Positions 9,774-18,943 of a DNA stretch of 64,000 bases are shown piece by piece. The notes under the pieces were generated by a model. That model searched no databases. It was not told the DNA's origin and worked only from the letters and a program-made list of their open reading frames with translations. The stretch comes from an uncultured Verrucomicrobia subdivision 3 bacterium (GTDB lineage: Bacteria; Verrucomicrobiota; Verrucomicrobiia; Limisphaerales; UBA11358): contig CAINLR010000001.1 of NCBI GenBank assembly GCA_903850425.1, positions 171,538 through 235,537 of the forward strand, in the 5' to 3' direction. Numbering within the stretch: the stretch's first letter is position 1; every line of letters begins with the position of its first letter. A program made the position numbers and the translations under genes.

Positions 9774-10475
9774 TTAGGCGGTCTTCTCGTCCTGCACCCA
9801 TTGAATGGCTTGGAGCATGACTTCGGTGGAAGACTTGAGGTTTAACTTGTCTTTGATCCGGTTGCGGAAGGAATTGACGGTGGGAATGGTGACACTCATT
9901 TCTTCGGCGATGATACGGACAGCCTTGCCCTGCCCGAGCATCCGGAACACCTCTAATTCGCGGTCGCTCAAGGCTTCGAGCGGCGAGGCGGGCGGTTCGG
10001 TATTTCCGCGCATGAATTTGCCGACCATCGCGCTGGCCATCTTTTCACTCAGGTGCAAATCGCCGCCGAGGACTTTGCGAATGGCCACCTTCACGGTCTT
10101 GGAAGGTTCGTGTTTCATCACAAAACCCATGGCCCCGGCGCGCAACGCCCGTTCGGCATAGAGCGATTCGTCGTGCATGGAAACGACCAGCACGGGCAGA
10201 TCCTCGTATTCCTTTTTGATGGTCTTGATGAGATCTATGCCGCTGGTGCCGCCGAGCGAAATATCCACGATGACCAGGTCGGGGTGGCTGGTCGGAATGC
10301 CTGCGAGCGCCGCGCTGGCGTCAGCGGCATCGCCACAAACGGCCATGTCCGGTTCCCGCTCGATGAGTTGGCGCAAGCCTTCGCGGAACATGGCGTGGTC
10401 GTCCACCAGAAACACGCGGCTTTTCTTGGCGGCGGTTTTGCCGGCGTTGGCCGCGGGATAAATTTCTTTAGTCAT
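9774..10475 (-). CDS. NarL/FixJ-family response regulator
   Basis: 233 residues. The receiver domain (about residues 19-135) has 'VFLVDDHAMFREGL' (acidic pair), 'LVIVDISLGGTSGIDL' (phospho-acceptor Asp), 'VVSMH' and 'GFVMKHEP' (Lys). The C-terminal LuxR helix-turn-helix is 'LSDRELEVFRMLGQGKAVRIIAEEMSVTIPTVNSFRNRIKDKLNL'. The start codon overlaps the stop of the kinase gene by 8 bp, so the two are translationally coupled and form one two-component system. Its targets are not visible; the divergent secreted-enzyme locus at 13-18.8 kb is the nearest candidate, by position only. Confidence 0.95.
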   Translation of the reverse strand: MTKEIYPAANAGKTAAKKSRVFLVDDHAMFREGLRQLIEREPDMAVCGDAADASAALAGIPTSHPDLVIVDISLGGTSGIDLIKTIKKEYEDLPVLVVSMHDESLYAERALRAGAMGFVMKHEPSKTVKVAIRKVLGGDLHLSEKMASAMVGKFMRGNTEPPASPLEALSDRELEVFRMLGQGKAVRIIAEEMSVTIPTVNSFRNRIKDKLNLKSSTEVMLQAIQWVQDEKTA

Positions 10476-12927
10476 GTTTGAATTCCTGCACTTTGGGGGA
10501 TAGCGGCACTTCGCACTTAACTTGGGTGCCGTGAGCGGGCCGGTTTATCAAGTCTAAAGTTCCGCCGATCACGCGGGCGCGGTAACGCATGATGCGGATG
10601 CCCATGCCCGTGCCCTGGCCAGCGGCGGGCGGTTTGAGGCCAATGCCATCGTCGGCGACGACCAGCGTGAGCAGGTCGTTGGCATGGCTCAGCGTGATGG
10701 TGACGTGCGTGGCCTGGCCGTGTTTGGCGGCGTTGAGCACACTCTCCTGGGCGATGTAGTAAAGGTGCAGGGCCAGACTGTTTTCCAATTCCGGTGCTGG
10801 CGCAGCGCCGGTGAACTGGCAGTCAATTTTGAACAAGGCCGTCGTGTTGCCGGCCAGTTCGGCGAGGGCTGAGGCCAGCCCGCTTTCTTCCAGCTTCACC
10901 GGGAACAGGCCCCGGGCGATGCTCCGGGTCTGGCTGATGGACTCGTTGATGAGCCGGCCAATGCGCTCGGCCTCGGCGGCTTCGAACGCCCCTTTTTCCT
11001 GCAACTGATCCGCGAGAATATCAATCAAATAGCTGGTGGCGGCGAGCTGCTGGCAGACGCCGTCATGCAGGTCGTGGCCGATGCGGCGCTGTTCACGATT
11101 GCTGACTTCGAGAACTTCCTTTTCTAGCCGCTTCCGTTCGGTGATGTCGCGCCCGATGCTTTCGACTTCTGAATCCTCCCCGGCCGACTCGATGATCCGC
11201 GTGCTGATTTCGAGACGGAAACGTTGCCGGGCGGCGTTGCTGAAATCGAGTTCTACCGTCGGCGGCTCGGCATGTTTGACCACCTGATCCAGCCATTGAC
11301 GGGCAATGGCGTGCTGATCTTCCGGCAGCAAATCCATGAGGTTGAGCGACAAGATTTCTGCCCGCCGCCGTTGCAGGAGTTGCTCGCCGGTGGCGTTGAT
11401 CGAAGTGATCCGCCCGCTGAGGTCGTGGGTGAAGACCATGTCGTTGGCATTTTCAAACAGGTTGACATAGCGTTCCTTCAGCGTGGCTTCGAGGACCAAC
11501 TGCTGGCGGATGGTCTGGGTCTGCTCCTGCACGCGCCGGCGCAGCGCGGCGATCCAAGTAAAGGCGCCCATGACCACAAAGGCCAGCGCCCCGGCGATCC
11601 AGAGCATTTTTTTGAGCGTCCACCACGGCGGCGAATGCAGCACCACCACATCCTCCGGGCGGCGCAGCAATACGCGAAAAGATTTCGCCCGCCAGATTTC
11701 GCCCGCCTCCCAAGCCCCCGGTTCCACCAGACAAATGCCGGTGACCGCGAGCGTGCTCCCGTTTTCCAGCCGGGCATAGGCCTTGCCGTCGTCCGTCTGC
11801 TGATAGGCGTGAAAAATAAATCCGCCGGCTTCCAGCGCCAACGAATGTTCCCGCCCGTCCTGGGCGTGACTCAACAATTTTGCCTCAATGCGGATGAGCC
11901 GGCAGTCGAAATCCCCTTTCAAAGCCTCATCACGGTTGATCCACGCCGGAGCCGGCGGGAGGCCGTCGCCGGTTTTGCGAAAGATCGCGTCCTGCAAGGC
12001 CGGGGTGTATTGTCCTGGCGCCGCAAAACCGAGCACTTCGACGCGGTCGCCCAGTTGCAGTGGCACCGTGGATTTGGTCTGCACAAACAGACCGTTGTTC
12101 CCGTCCCGGACATACAGCGCGGAGCCGGGCTGAAAGTAAGCGACCGTGCCGCTGATTTTCACGCGGTGCCCGAAAGTCCCTTGCGGCGTAAATTGGAAGA
12201 GGCTGCTGGTGTTCTGCGTGGGAATGTCGAACGGATTGGCGGTGGCCAGAATTTCCACGGCCACATCGGCCGCGCGCGGCACCATGAGCCGGTTGGCAAA
12301 CAGTTGCCGCTGCCGGTTGAAGAGCGAGGAGCATACCCCCCGAATCCGGACCGTGCTGTCCACCAGAGTTTGCGCCGGCGTGGCAGGCAAATCTGCGGCA
12401 TAGACCGTCAGCCGTCCCCCGCCCGTGGCCAATTCGACCAAATAATGTTTGGAGGTTTCCTCAAACTGCACGGAGCGAACGACGCCGGCGACCTCCACAA
12501 ACTGGCTGTCCTCCTTGCCGCTGGCCAGTTGCTCAAACGTCACCCGCGGCGGCGTCGGCAACTCCGCCCGGCCCACGATGCGGACCTGTTCCGGCAGAAT
12601 GACCGGGGCGTATTCCCCCGGACTCGTGAAGCCTTCCACCTCCACCAACTGCCCGGGCAATAAAACCGGCACGTTGGTTTCCCGCAGGTATATGCCGGCC
12701 GTTTCATCCTGGATGAAACGGGAATAAAGTTTGTCGTCGTAAAACGTCACCACCCCGCGCAACTTCACCGGGTAGTGCTGCGCGGCCTGCCGCACCGTCA
12801 AATTGCGCACCGCCGCCGCCGTCGTCAGCAGGCGCGGCGGCGCTTCCTCCGCCGCGGCCACCGCGGCCACGAAAAAAATCGCCGGCAAAACCAACCAAGG
12901 CCGCCAGCGCTGCAGAGTGTTGTTCAT
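10468..12927 (-). CDS. Membrane sensor histidine kinase with two OB-like periplasmic domains, PAS, HisKA_3
   Basis: The ATG at 12927 gives 819 residues with a clean signal peptide (MNNTLQRWRPWLVLPAIFFVAAVAAAEE); the track start is an upstream GTG. The exported part (~30-440) contains repeated units of the form 'V.LRGVVTFYD...FIQDETAGIYL...LLPGQLVEVEGFTSPGEYAPVI', seen again as 'VKISGTVAYFQPGSALYVRDGNNGLFVQ...LGDRVEVLGFAAPGQYTP', which look like OB-fold domains. One transmembrane helix (MLWIAGALAFVVMGAFTWIAAL) is followed by a PAS domain, then HisKA_3 with the phospho-His in 'IGHDLHDGVCQQLA' and a HATPase domain ('ESVLNAAKHG', 'DDGIGLK', 'GMGIRIMRYRA'). It pairs with the overlapping NarL-type regulator. 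The ligand is unknown. Confidence 0.92.
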   Translation of the reverse strand: MNNTLQRWRPWLVLPAIFFVAAVAAAEEAPPRLLTTAAAVRNLTVRQAAQHYPVKLRGVVTFYDDKLYSRFIQDETAGIYLRETNVPVLLPGQLVEVEGFTSPGEYAPVILPEQVRIVGRAELPTPPRVTFEQLASGKEDSQFVEVAGVVRSVQFEETSKHYLVELATGGGRLTVYAADLPATPAQTLVDSTVRIRGVCSSLFNRQRQLFANRLMVPRAADVAVEILATANPFDIPTQNTSSLFQFTPQGTFGHRVKISGTVAYFQPGSALYVRDGNNGLFVQTKSTVPLQLGDRVEVLGFAAPGQYTPALQDAIFRKTGDGLPPAPAWINRDEALKGDFDCRLIRIEAKLLSHAQDGREHSLALEAGGFIFHAYQQTDDGKAYARLENGSTLAVTGICLVEPGAWEAGEIWRAKSFRVLLRRPEDVVVLHSPPWWTLKKMLWIAGALAFVVMGAFTWIAALRRRVQEQTQTIRQQLVLEATLKERYVNLFENANDMVFTHDLSGRITSINATGEQLLQRRRAEILSLNLMDLLPEDQHAIARQWLDQVVKHAEPPTVELDFSNAARQRFRLEISTRIIESAGEDSEVESIGRDITERKRLEKEVLEVSNREQRRIGHDLHDGVCQQLAATSYLIDILADQLQEKGAFEAAEAERIGRLINESISQTRSIARGLFPVKLEESGLASALAELAGNTTALFKIDCQFTGAAPAPELENSLALHLYYIAQESVLNAAKHGQATHVTITLSHANDLLTLVVADDGIGLKPPAAGQGTGMGIRIMRYRARVIGGTLDLINRPAHGTQVKCEVPLSPKVQEFKHD

Positions 12928-13009
12928 GGCATGTCGCAATGCGGATTGCTTAACCGGCGGCACAACTCAGCGCGATTAGACTTGGCCGAAAATATCACAA
13001 CTATTTTAA

Positions 13010-13038
13010 TTGACAATATTTTCGCAGTGTAATACTAA
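13010..13038 (+). promoter_or_regulatory. Candidate sigma-70-like promoter for the 13-18.8 kb locus
   Basis: TTGACA at 13010-13015, a 17-base spacer, then TACTAA at 13033-13038. The -35 is perfect, the -10 is weak. It lies in the AT-rich divergent region between the kinase gene and the secreted protein gene, about 80 bases before the ATG at 13117. Confidence 0.35.
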
Positions 13039-13116
13039 TTACTACACACCCAACAATCATGGCGAATCAAGACACCGACGTTTTGTCGTCGCCTGGTGAC
13101 AACCAAAAACAAAACA

Positions 13117-14796
13117 ATGAAAACAACTGACATACTCAATGCGCACCGCACCTGGCGGGCCAAAGGGGTTAAATCCATAACGCTGATCTTCGCTGCGGGC
13201 ACCCTGCTGCTCGGCGCCAGGACTGCGCAGGCAGACACCACCAACCTGTTCCCAAATGGAGGATTCGACAGTCCCGCCGGAGCGGGCGGCGGCAATGCCG
13301 GCTGGGTCGAAGTCTTCGGCGGCGGCACCACGGCCTATGCCTATCCGCTCACGGGCGGCAATCCGGGCAGCTACGGTATCATGGATAATACTGCGGCCCC
13401 CGCCGGCAGTTGGGCGATTTGGGTCGGTGGCAATGCCGACCCGCTGCCGATTAGTCCCATGGGCTTGGTGGCCGGCGGCACCTACAACTTTGTCCTGGAT
13501 ATGAAGACCTTTACCTCGGGCGGCGGGTTCGAGGGCGGCGTCAAAATTGAATCCTGGGGTCCGGCGGGCTATATCAGCAACAGCGGCGAACTACGGGCGG
13601 GTTCGGAGTCTGCCATTTGGGAAACCTATACCTTCAGCGTCACGCTCGATGCGGCGGCCACGGGGATTAAGGTCGTGCCCCTTTGGGCCCAAGCGGCCAA
13701 AGTCGGTTATGACAACATTGGCGTGGTGGTGCCTCCGCAAAGTCTCCTCGCGTCCATCACCAGTCCTGCCGAAGGTGACACGGTAAGCAGTATCGCCTTT
13801 ACAATCAATGCCTCGGCCGTGGTCAGTCCGGGTAACGTCACCAACGTGTCTTTCTATGACGGAGCCAGCCTCATTGCTAGCGACACCACTTATCCTTACA
13901 GTTTCACCTACAACGGGGCGTCGGTGGGCAGCCACACACTGACAGTTGTTGCCAAGGATAATCAAGGCGGGGTGACGACGTCAGCCGCCGTCAACATCAC
14001 GGTCGCCGCCATCGCCCTGCCGCCGCCGCCCGCGCCGACCAACAACGCGCCGACGCCGATCTGGCCGGCATCCAAGGTGATCAATTGGTATGACAGCGTC
14101 GCCCTCTACCCGCAACTCTCACCCTGCAATTGGACGCCCTGGGGTTCCACCGGCAGCCGGGGTGACTATACGATCACCGCGCCCGGCGGGAGAGTCATCA
14201 AATCCTACTTGGGACTCGGCTACGCGGGTGTAGAGGTGAACCCGACCTATAGCGCCGGGCTGTCGCAAAACCTGGCCAACATGACTACGATGCATGTGGA
14301 CGTCTGGACGAAAGGCAATCAGTTGGCGATTCAATTGCAGAGTGTCTTCGGCATCAACGGCAATGTCGGTGCCATTTATCTGTTGGATTCCACGGTCATC
14401 ACCAGCAATGTCTGGATCGGCCTGGACATTCCGCTGTCCGTGTTCACCAACATTACTCCCACGTTGGATCTGACCCATATCGACCAGCTATTGTGGATTG
14501 ATAACTTTGGCCCCGGGATTCAGAACAGCGATTACTTTTTTGACAACGTGTATTTCTACAACAACACGCCGGTCATACAAAATGCGGCCAAGAGCGGGAC
14601 GAATTTCACCTTGCAGGTGGCCTCGTCTAATCCCCTGACGGCCCCGACCGGAACCAACTATGTGTTGCAAGCAACGACTGCGCTCACACCGGCCAATTGG
14701 ACGAGCCTCAAGACTAATGTGGGAACGGGCGGGATGCTCACCTTCACAAACCCGGTGACGACGGGCAATAAATTCTTCCGCATCAAGGCCCAGTAA
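13117..14796 (+). CDS. Secreted multidomain protein with CBM-like, bacterial Ig-like and C-terminal FYRL-type module
   Basis: The ATG at 13117 (559 residues) is preferred to the GTG at 13096. The N-terminus is a signal peptide ending near '[10 protein letters not shown]'. '[21 protein letters not shown]' starts a carbohydrate-binding-module-like jelly roll (to ~190). '[24 protein letters not shown]...[38 protein letters not shown]' is a bacterial Ig-like domain often attached to glycan-binding proteins. A third beta-rich segment ('[19 protein letters not shown]') resembles a CBM. The last ~70 residues, '[22 protein letters not shown]...FFRIKAQ', are the C-terminal module shared with other exported proteins here. 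No catalytic domain is seen, so binding or surface presentation of glucan is the likely role. It leads the locus with the pseudopilin and GH16 genes. Confidence 0.8.
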   Translation: MKTTDILNAHRTWRAKGVKSITLIFAAGTLLLGARTAQADTTNLFPNGGFDSPAGAGGGNAGWVEVFGGGTTAYAYPLTGGNPGSYGIMDNTAAPAGSWAIWVGGNADPLPISPMGLVAGGTYNFVLDMKTFTSGGGFEGGVKIESWGPAGYISNSGELRAGSESAIWETYTFSVTLDAAATGIKVVPLWAQAAKVGYDNIGVVVPPQSLLASITSPAEGDTVSSIAFTINASAVVSPGNVTNVSFYDGASLIASDTTYPYSFTYNGASVGSHTLTVVAKDNQGGVTTSAAVNITVAAIALPPPPAPTNNAPTPIWPASKVINWYDSVALYPQLSPCNWTPWGSTGSRGDYTITAPGGRVIKSYLGLGYAGVEVNPTYSAGLSQNLANMTTMHVDVWTKGNQLAIQLQSVFGINGNVGAIYLLDSTVITSNVWIGLDIPLSVFTNITPTLDLTHIDQLLWIDNFGPGIQNSDYFFDNVYFYNNTPVIQNAAKSGTNFTLQVASSNPLTAPTGTNYVLQATTALTPANWTSLKTNVGTGGMLTFTNPVTTGNKFFRIKAQ

Positions 14797-14819
14797 ACGG
14801 CTGCGGCAATCGGACCCAC

Positions 14820-14850
14820 GCTGAGCCTGCGCTAAAATCGCAGGCTCAGC
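14820..14850 (+). terminator. Strong hairpin after the secreted CBM/Ig protein gene
   Basis: A 12-bp perfect stem GCTGAGCCTGCG / CGCAGGCTCAGC with loop CTAAAAT, followed by TTTA. It begins 23 bases after the stop codon. The T-run is short, so termination may be partial, letting some transcription enter the pseudopilin gene. Confidence 0.65.
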
Positions 14851-14867
14851 TTTACGCCAAGAACAGC

Positions 14868-15638
14868 ATGAATCCCCATCGAACCGCCCGTCAAAACGGC
14901 TTTACCCTGATTGAATTGCTGGTCGTTATCGCCATCATAGCCATTCTCGCCGCCATGCTGTTGCCGGCGCTGGCCAAAGCCAAGGAGAAGGCCAAGGCGA
15001 TTGCCTGTATCAGCAACAACAAACAAATTGGTTTGGCGATGATGATGTATGTCGGCGACAACAACGACTACTTGCCACCGTTGAACGAGGCGAACTTCAT
15101 GAAGCACACGAGCAACTGGTATTTCAAGATTTTGGATGGCGGCAAGTATCTGACCAGCAGCGCCACCTCGAACAATGTCTGGCGTTGCACCGCCGTGCAG
15201 AATGCGGACATCCAGTCCGGCACCGTGACTTATTATAGCTCTCCTTGCGAAGGGTATGGACCGCTCGAAGATATCATCAACCCGGATAAGGGAATTATTC
15301 GCTACGCCTGGGATCTCGCCGACAACGTTCAAGGCAGCCGCAAATTAAGTTCCATCAAGCGGACCAGCGAAATCTGGTTGATTGGCGACGTGGGGCAGCC
15401 AAAAGTCGCCGCCGAAAACCTGATCGCTTCCGCGCCTCGCAGTGGCTACTATACGGATATTACTGTGATCAAACCGATCCTCGGCTCAGCCTGGAAAACT
15501 GTGAACCCGCCCAAACAGGCCGCCTGCCGACACAATAGTCGCGCCAACTTTTCGGCGTGCGACGGACATGTCGAGACGTGGAACTGGTCCGACCTGGCCA
15601 CCGACAAAAATGATACCTTTGCGCTGAACGGCTTTTGA
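14868..15638 (+). CDS. Type II secretion-like pseudopilin with H-X9-DG C-terminus
   Basis: 256 residues. The N-terminus '[35 protein letters not shown]' is the prepilin peptidase/N-methylation motif, with cleavage expected after Gly and Phe becoming residue 1. '[25 protein letters not shown]' and the C-terminal '[19 protein letters not shown]' (His, nine residues, Asp-Gly) place it in the large pseudopilin family typical of Verrucomicrobiota, Planctomycetota and Lentisphaerota. Members are thought to be minor surface or secretion-pilus subunits. It sits between the CBM protein and the GH16 glucanases, so it may help export or display them; that link is inference. No secretion ATPase is in the window. 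Confidence 0.9.
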   Translation: MNPHRTARQNGFTLIELLVVIAIIAILAAMLLPALAKAKEKAKAIACISNNKQIGLAMMMYVGDNNDYLPPLNEANFMKHTSNWYFKILDGGKYLTSSATSNNVWRCTAVQNADIQSGTVTYYSSPCEGYGPLEDIINPDKGIIRYAWDLADNVQGSRKLSSIKRTSEIWLIGDVGQPKVAAENLIASAPRSGYYTDITVIKPILGSAWKTVNPPKQAACRHNSRANFSACDGHVETWNWSDLATDKNDTFALNGF

Positions 15639-15677
15639 AGCACCAATCTCGACCATTTGTGAAACCTGCTACGAACC

Positions 15678-17117
15678 ATGAATAATACAGTTCGCAACAC
15701 GCTTGGCATTTGTGCCGGCCTTACCCTCGCGGTGGCTACGGCGCTGGCCGATAATGTGCTGACCAATCCCGGCTTTGAATCCGATGCCCCGGGCCAAAGT
15801 CAAAATCTAGTCGGGTGGACTTGGTATGGCCAGTCGTGGGGGAATACCTTTAATGAGACTGGCGCGGAAGCCCGGAGTGGCAACAACTACTTCAAGGTCT
15901 TTCCCGGATTCACCAAGAGCATCAACTACAGCGGCATCCAGCAGGACTATCCGGCAGCCCCGGGCACAACCTATACGGCGGAGGGTTGGGCCAAGATGAT
16001 TTCTTCGGATAGTCTCACCGGCTCCAACGTCGCGTGGATCGAAGTTTCATTCCGCGATGCCCACGCCAACCAACTCGCACTCTATCGCTCCAGCCTGATC
16101 AACACCAACGCCATTCTGGCCGGCACTTTTCCGAAAGACACCTGGGTCAGTCTGCCGATCACCAACCAATATGACCCGAATAACTATACCGTTACCAACA
16201 CCACGACTATGCTGGTCGCTCCGCCGGGAACTACCGTCGCGCGGTATCAGGTAGTCTTGCAAGGCGACGTCGCGGGTTCCACTGGTTCGGTTTATTTTGA
16301 TGATCTCACCTTAAACCTGACAAGTCCTGCGGCCACGGCACCAGCCGGGGATTGGCGGCTAGTCTGGAGCGATGAGTTTAATCAGCCGGATGGCAGTGCG
16401 CCGGATGCCACCAAGTGGAGTTACGAGACGGGCGGAAATGGCTGGGGTAACCACGAACTGGAATACTACACCTCCCGAACGAATAACGCGCGCATTGAGG
16501 CTGGTAAACTGGTGATCGAAGCACGGGAGGAAAGTTTCAGCGGCAAGAACTACACCTCCGCGCGGCTTTTGACCAAAGGGAAACACGCGTGGACTTATGG
16601 CCGCATCGAGGCGCGCATGAAGATTCCCCACGGACAAGGCATCTGGCCGGCCTTTTGGATGCTGGGTGCGAACATTGCCTCGACTTCCTGGCCCACCTGC
16701 GGCGAGATTGACATCATGGAGAATATAGGCCGCGAACCGGGATTGATCCACGGCACGGTGCATGGGCCGGGCTATTCCGGCAGCGGCGGAATTGGCGGAC
16801 CGGCGAGCCTGCCGGGCGGCTCCGCCTTTGCCGATGACTTTCACGTTTACAGCATCGAATGGGAGACAAATCGCATCCGCTGGAGTGTGGATGGTCAGCC
16901 GTATTTCACCGTCACGCCCGCGAGTCTGCCTCCCGGAACAAAGTGGGTTTACAATCAACCGCAGTTCATGCTGTTGAACCTGGCGGTGGGCGGTGCCTGG
17001 CCGGGCAATCCCAATGCCACAACAATCCTGCCGCAACGCATGGTTGTGGACTACGTCCGCGTTTATCAAAAATCCGTGCCACCGCTGCCGGCGCAAAATC
17101 TGCGAATCAGTAATTGA
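15678..17117 (+). CDS. Secreted GH16 endo-beta-glucanase (laminarinase-like) with N-terminal CBM
   Basis: 479 residues. A signal peptide (to ~24) is followed by 'NVLTNPGFESDAPGQSQNLVGWTWYG', a CBM4/9-like jelly roll ending '...GSVYFDDLTLNL' (~210). The GH16 domain begins 'WRLVWSDEFNQPDGSAPDATKWSYETGGNGWGNHELEYYT' and carries the catalytic motif in 'CGEIDIMENIGREPG' (E-x-D-x-x-E, nucleophile and acid/base Glu intact), plus 'GIWPAFWMLG' and 'PQFMLLNLAVGGAWPGNP'. It would cut beta-1,3 or mixed beta-1,3/1,4-glucan. It lacks the C-terminal FYRL-type module carried by its downstream paralogue. The two are 80 bp apart, the same strand and clearly tandem duplicates. Confidence 0.93.
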   Translation: MNNTVRNTLGICAGLTLAVATALADNVLTNPGFESDAPGQSQNLVGWTWYGQSWGNTFNETGAEARSGNNYFKVFPGFTKSINYSGIQQDYPAAPGTTYTAEGWAKMISSDSLTGSNVAWIEVSFRDAHANQLALYRSSLINTNAILAGTFPKDTWVSLPITNQYDPNNYTVTNTTTMLVAPPGTTVARYQVVLQGDVAGSTGSVYFDDLTLNLTSPAATAPAGDWRLVWSDEFNQPDGSAPDATKWSYETGGNGWGNHELEYYTSRTNNARIEAGKLVIEAREESFSGKNYTSARLLTKGKHAWTYGRIEARMKIPHGQGIWPAFWMLGANIASTSWPTCGEIDIMENIGREPGLIHGTVHGPGYSGSGGIGGPASLPGGSAFADDFHVYSIEWETNRIRWSVDGQPYFTVTPASLPPGTKWVYNQPQFMLLNLAVGGAWPGNPNATTILPQRMVVDYVRVYQKSVPPLPAQNLRISN

Positions 17118-17197
17118 ACCCCAATTCGTTCTTCAGCGGCCACCGGCTTTTTGCAACTGGCTCAATCCGGTGAATCGCGTTAAGTTCACCGAGTTGC

Positions 17198-18778
17198 ATG
17201 TTCAAATTGTTGCGCAGAAAATTCTTCTTGTTTTTCGGCTTGGCCATAATGGCTTTGCCGGTGCTGGCCGGCAAAGTGCTGACCAATCCGGGTTTTGAAT
17301 CCGACCCCACGAGCCATAGTCAAACGCTCATCGGGTGGACCAGCTACGGATCGAATAGCTACAACGAGACCGGTGCGGCGGCGCGTAGTGGCAGCAATTA
17401 TTTGAAGGTTTATCAGGGTTTTACCAGTGCCGTAAACTATACCGGCATCTATCAGGATTACATTTCTGGTCCGGGTGCCACCTATACCGCCGACGGCTGG
17501 GCCAAAACGATTTCGGCTGACACGCTCGCCGGCCAAAATGCCGCTTGGCTGGAAGTCACCTTTCGTGATGCCAGTGGCCACCAACTCGCTCTCTACCGCT
17601 CCAGCGTGATCAACACTAACGCTATTTTCGCCGGCACGTTTCCGAAAAACCTCTGGGTCAATTTGCCGGTGACCAATCAATACAATCCCGCCACCTATGC
17701 GATTACCAATACGGCCCAAACGTTGGTGGCACCGCCGGGAACTTACTTCGTGCGGTATCAAGTAGTCTTCCAAGGCGACGCGGCAAACTCGGGCGGCTCG
17801 GTCTATTTTGACGACTTTAATTTGAACCTGACGAGTGCCTCGGCTTACGGTGATTGGAACATTGTTTGGAGCGACGAGTTTAATGGCACGAACATTAACA
17901 CCAATACCTGGACTTACGACCTTGGCGGTGGCGGTTGGGGTAATAGTGAACTGGAGTATTATACCAGTCGCACCAACAACGCGTTTACTTCCGGCGGACT
18001 ACTCCACATTGTCGCCCGCAAGGAGACTACGAACAGCTCAAGCTACACCTCTGCCCGCATGAAAACCCAGGGGCGGGTCGCGTGGAAATACGGACGTTTT
18101 GAATGGCGCGCGCGTTTGCCCGCCGGCACCGGCTTCTGGCCAGCCCTCTGGTTTCTCGGCACCAACATTACGTCCGTGAGCTGGCCGGGTTGCGGGGAAA
18201 TGGACGTGATAGAAAACAATGGGGCCGTGACCAACTATGTCGGCGGGGCCTTGCATTGCGGCAGCGACAGTTCCGACACCTATACCTTTCCCGATGGCGG
18301 TGCCGTGACCAACTTCCATAACTACGTTCTGGACTGGAGCACGAACGCATTTCTTTGGTATGTCGATGGCCATCTCTACCAGATCCAGACTAACTGGACG
18401 AGCAACCTCTCCGGCGCCGTCTATCCCGCACCGTTCGACAAACCCTGTTTCATCATCATGAATCTGGCGGTCGGCGGAAATTATGTGGGCAATCCCAGTG
18501 TCACCAGCATCAATACCAATGGCGGTTTTCCGGGCGAATTGCAGGTGGACTATCTTCGGGTCTTTGACCAGACCGCGCCGCTCCAGCTTTCCCTGACACG
18601 CACCAACAATGCGTTGCGGCTGGTCTGGCCGAGTAATGTAGTCGCCCACTTACAGGCGCAACTCAACCCACTCTATGGCAGTCTGGGCACGAATTGGTTG
18701 GATCTAATCCCGCCCACCAATCCTGCCAGTATCAACCCGACCAACCGCAATGCCTATTACCGTTTGCAGTCGCCTTGA
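17198..18778 (+). CDS. Second secreted GH16 beta-glucanase with CBM and C-terminal FYRL-type module
   Basis: 526 residues. The signal peptide (MFKLLRRKFFLFFGLAIMALPVLA) is followed by 'KVLTNPGFESDPTSHSQTLIGWTSYG', a CBM very close to that of the preceding gene (the stretch LALYRSS.INTNAI.AGTFPK is shared). The GH16 domain has 'WNIVWSDEFNGTNINTNTWTYDLGGGGWGNSELEYYTSRTNN' and 'CGEMDVIENNG' (E-x-D-x-x-E intact). Past ~455 it has 'LSLTRTNNALRLVWPSNVVAHLQAQLNPL...WLDL...NAYYRLQSP', the shared C-terminal module. Divergence of the catalytic loop (EMDVIENNG versus EIDIMENIG) suggests different fine specificity from its neighbour. It is the last gene of the plus-strand locus. Confidence 0.93.
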   Translation: MFKLLRRKFFLFFGLAIMALPVLAGKVLTNPGFESDPTSHSQTLIGWTSYGSNSYNETGAAARSGSNYLKVYQGFTSAVNYTGIYQDYISGPGATYTADGWAKTISADTLAGQNAAWLEVTFRDASGHQLALYRSSVINTNAIFAGTFPKNLWVNLPVTNQYNPATYAITNTAQTLVAPPGTYFVRYQVVFQGDAANSGGSVYFDDFNLNLTSASAYGDWNIVWSDEFNGTNINTNTWTYDLGGGGWGNSELEYYTSRTNNAFTSGGLLHIVARKETTNSSSYTSARMKTQGRVAWKYGRFEWRARLPAGTGFWPALWFLGTNITSVSWPGCGEMDVIENNGAVTNYVGGALHCGSDSSDTYTFPDGGAVTNFHNYVLDWSTNAFLWYVDGHLYQIQTNWTSNLSGAVYPAPFDKPCFIIMNLAVGGNYVGNPSVTSINTNGGFPGELQVDYLRVFDQTAPLQLSLTRTNNALRLVWPSNVVAHLQAQLNPLYGSLGTNWLDLIPPTNPASINPTNRNAYYRLQSP

Positions 18779-18875
18779 TACAGCTGAGAACGGAACCCGC
18801 GAGGCCGGAAAATGTGTGACATAGGCCGGCTCGCCAAATCCCGGCTGAGGGATAAATAGCAGGTGAGTCTGGACA

Positions 18876-18937
18876 CTACCGTGGTAGCGCAGTTTCCAAA
18901 CCTGCGGCAGCGCCGGCTTCCAGTCGGCGCTATCCGG
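18876..18937. repeat. Array of three short hairpins between the GH16 locus and the hybrid kinase
   Basis: CTACC-GT-GGTAG (about 18877-18888), then GCAGTTT-CC-AAACCTGC, then AGCGCCG-GCTTCCAGT-CGGCGCT, one after the other. The convergent genes end on either side, so it could act as a bidirectional end signal, but the loop words (TTCCAG) match hairpins found inside genes, which suggests a dispersed repeat family. Confidence 0.5.
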
Positions 18938-18943
18938 ACCGGG

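Noticed and set aside
11224-12663. 479-residue plus-strand ORF opposite the sensor kinase
   Set aside because: Shadow; the kinase has complete domains in the other frame.
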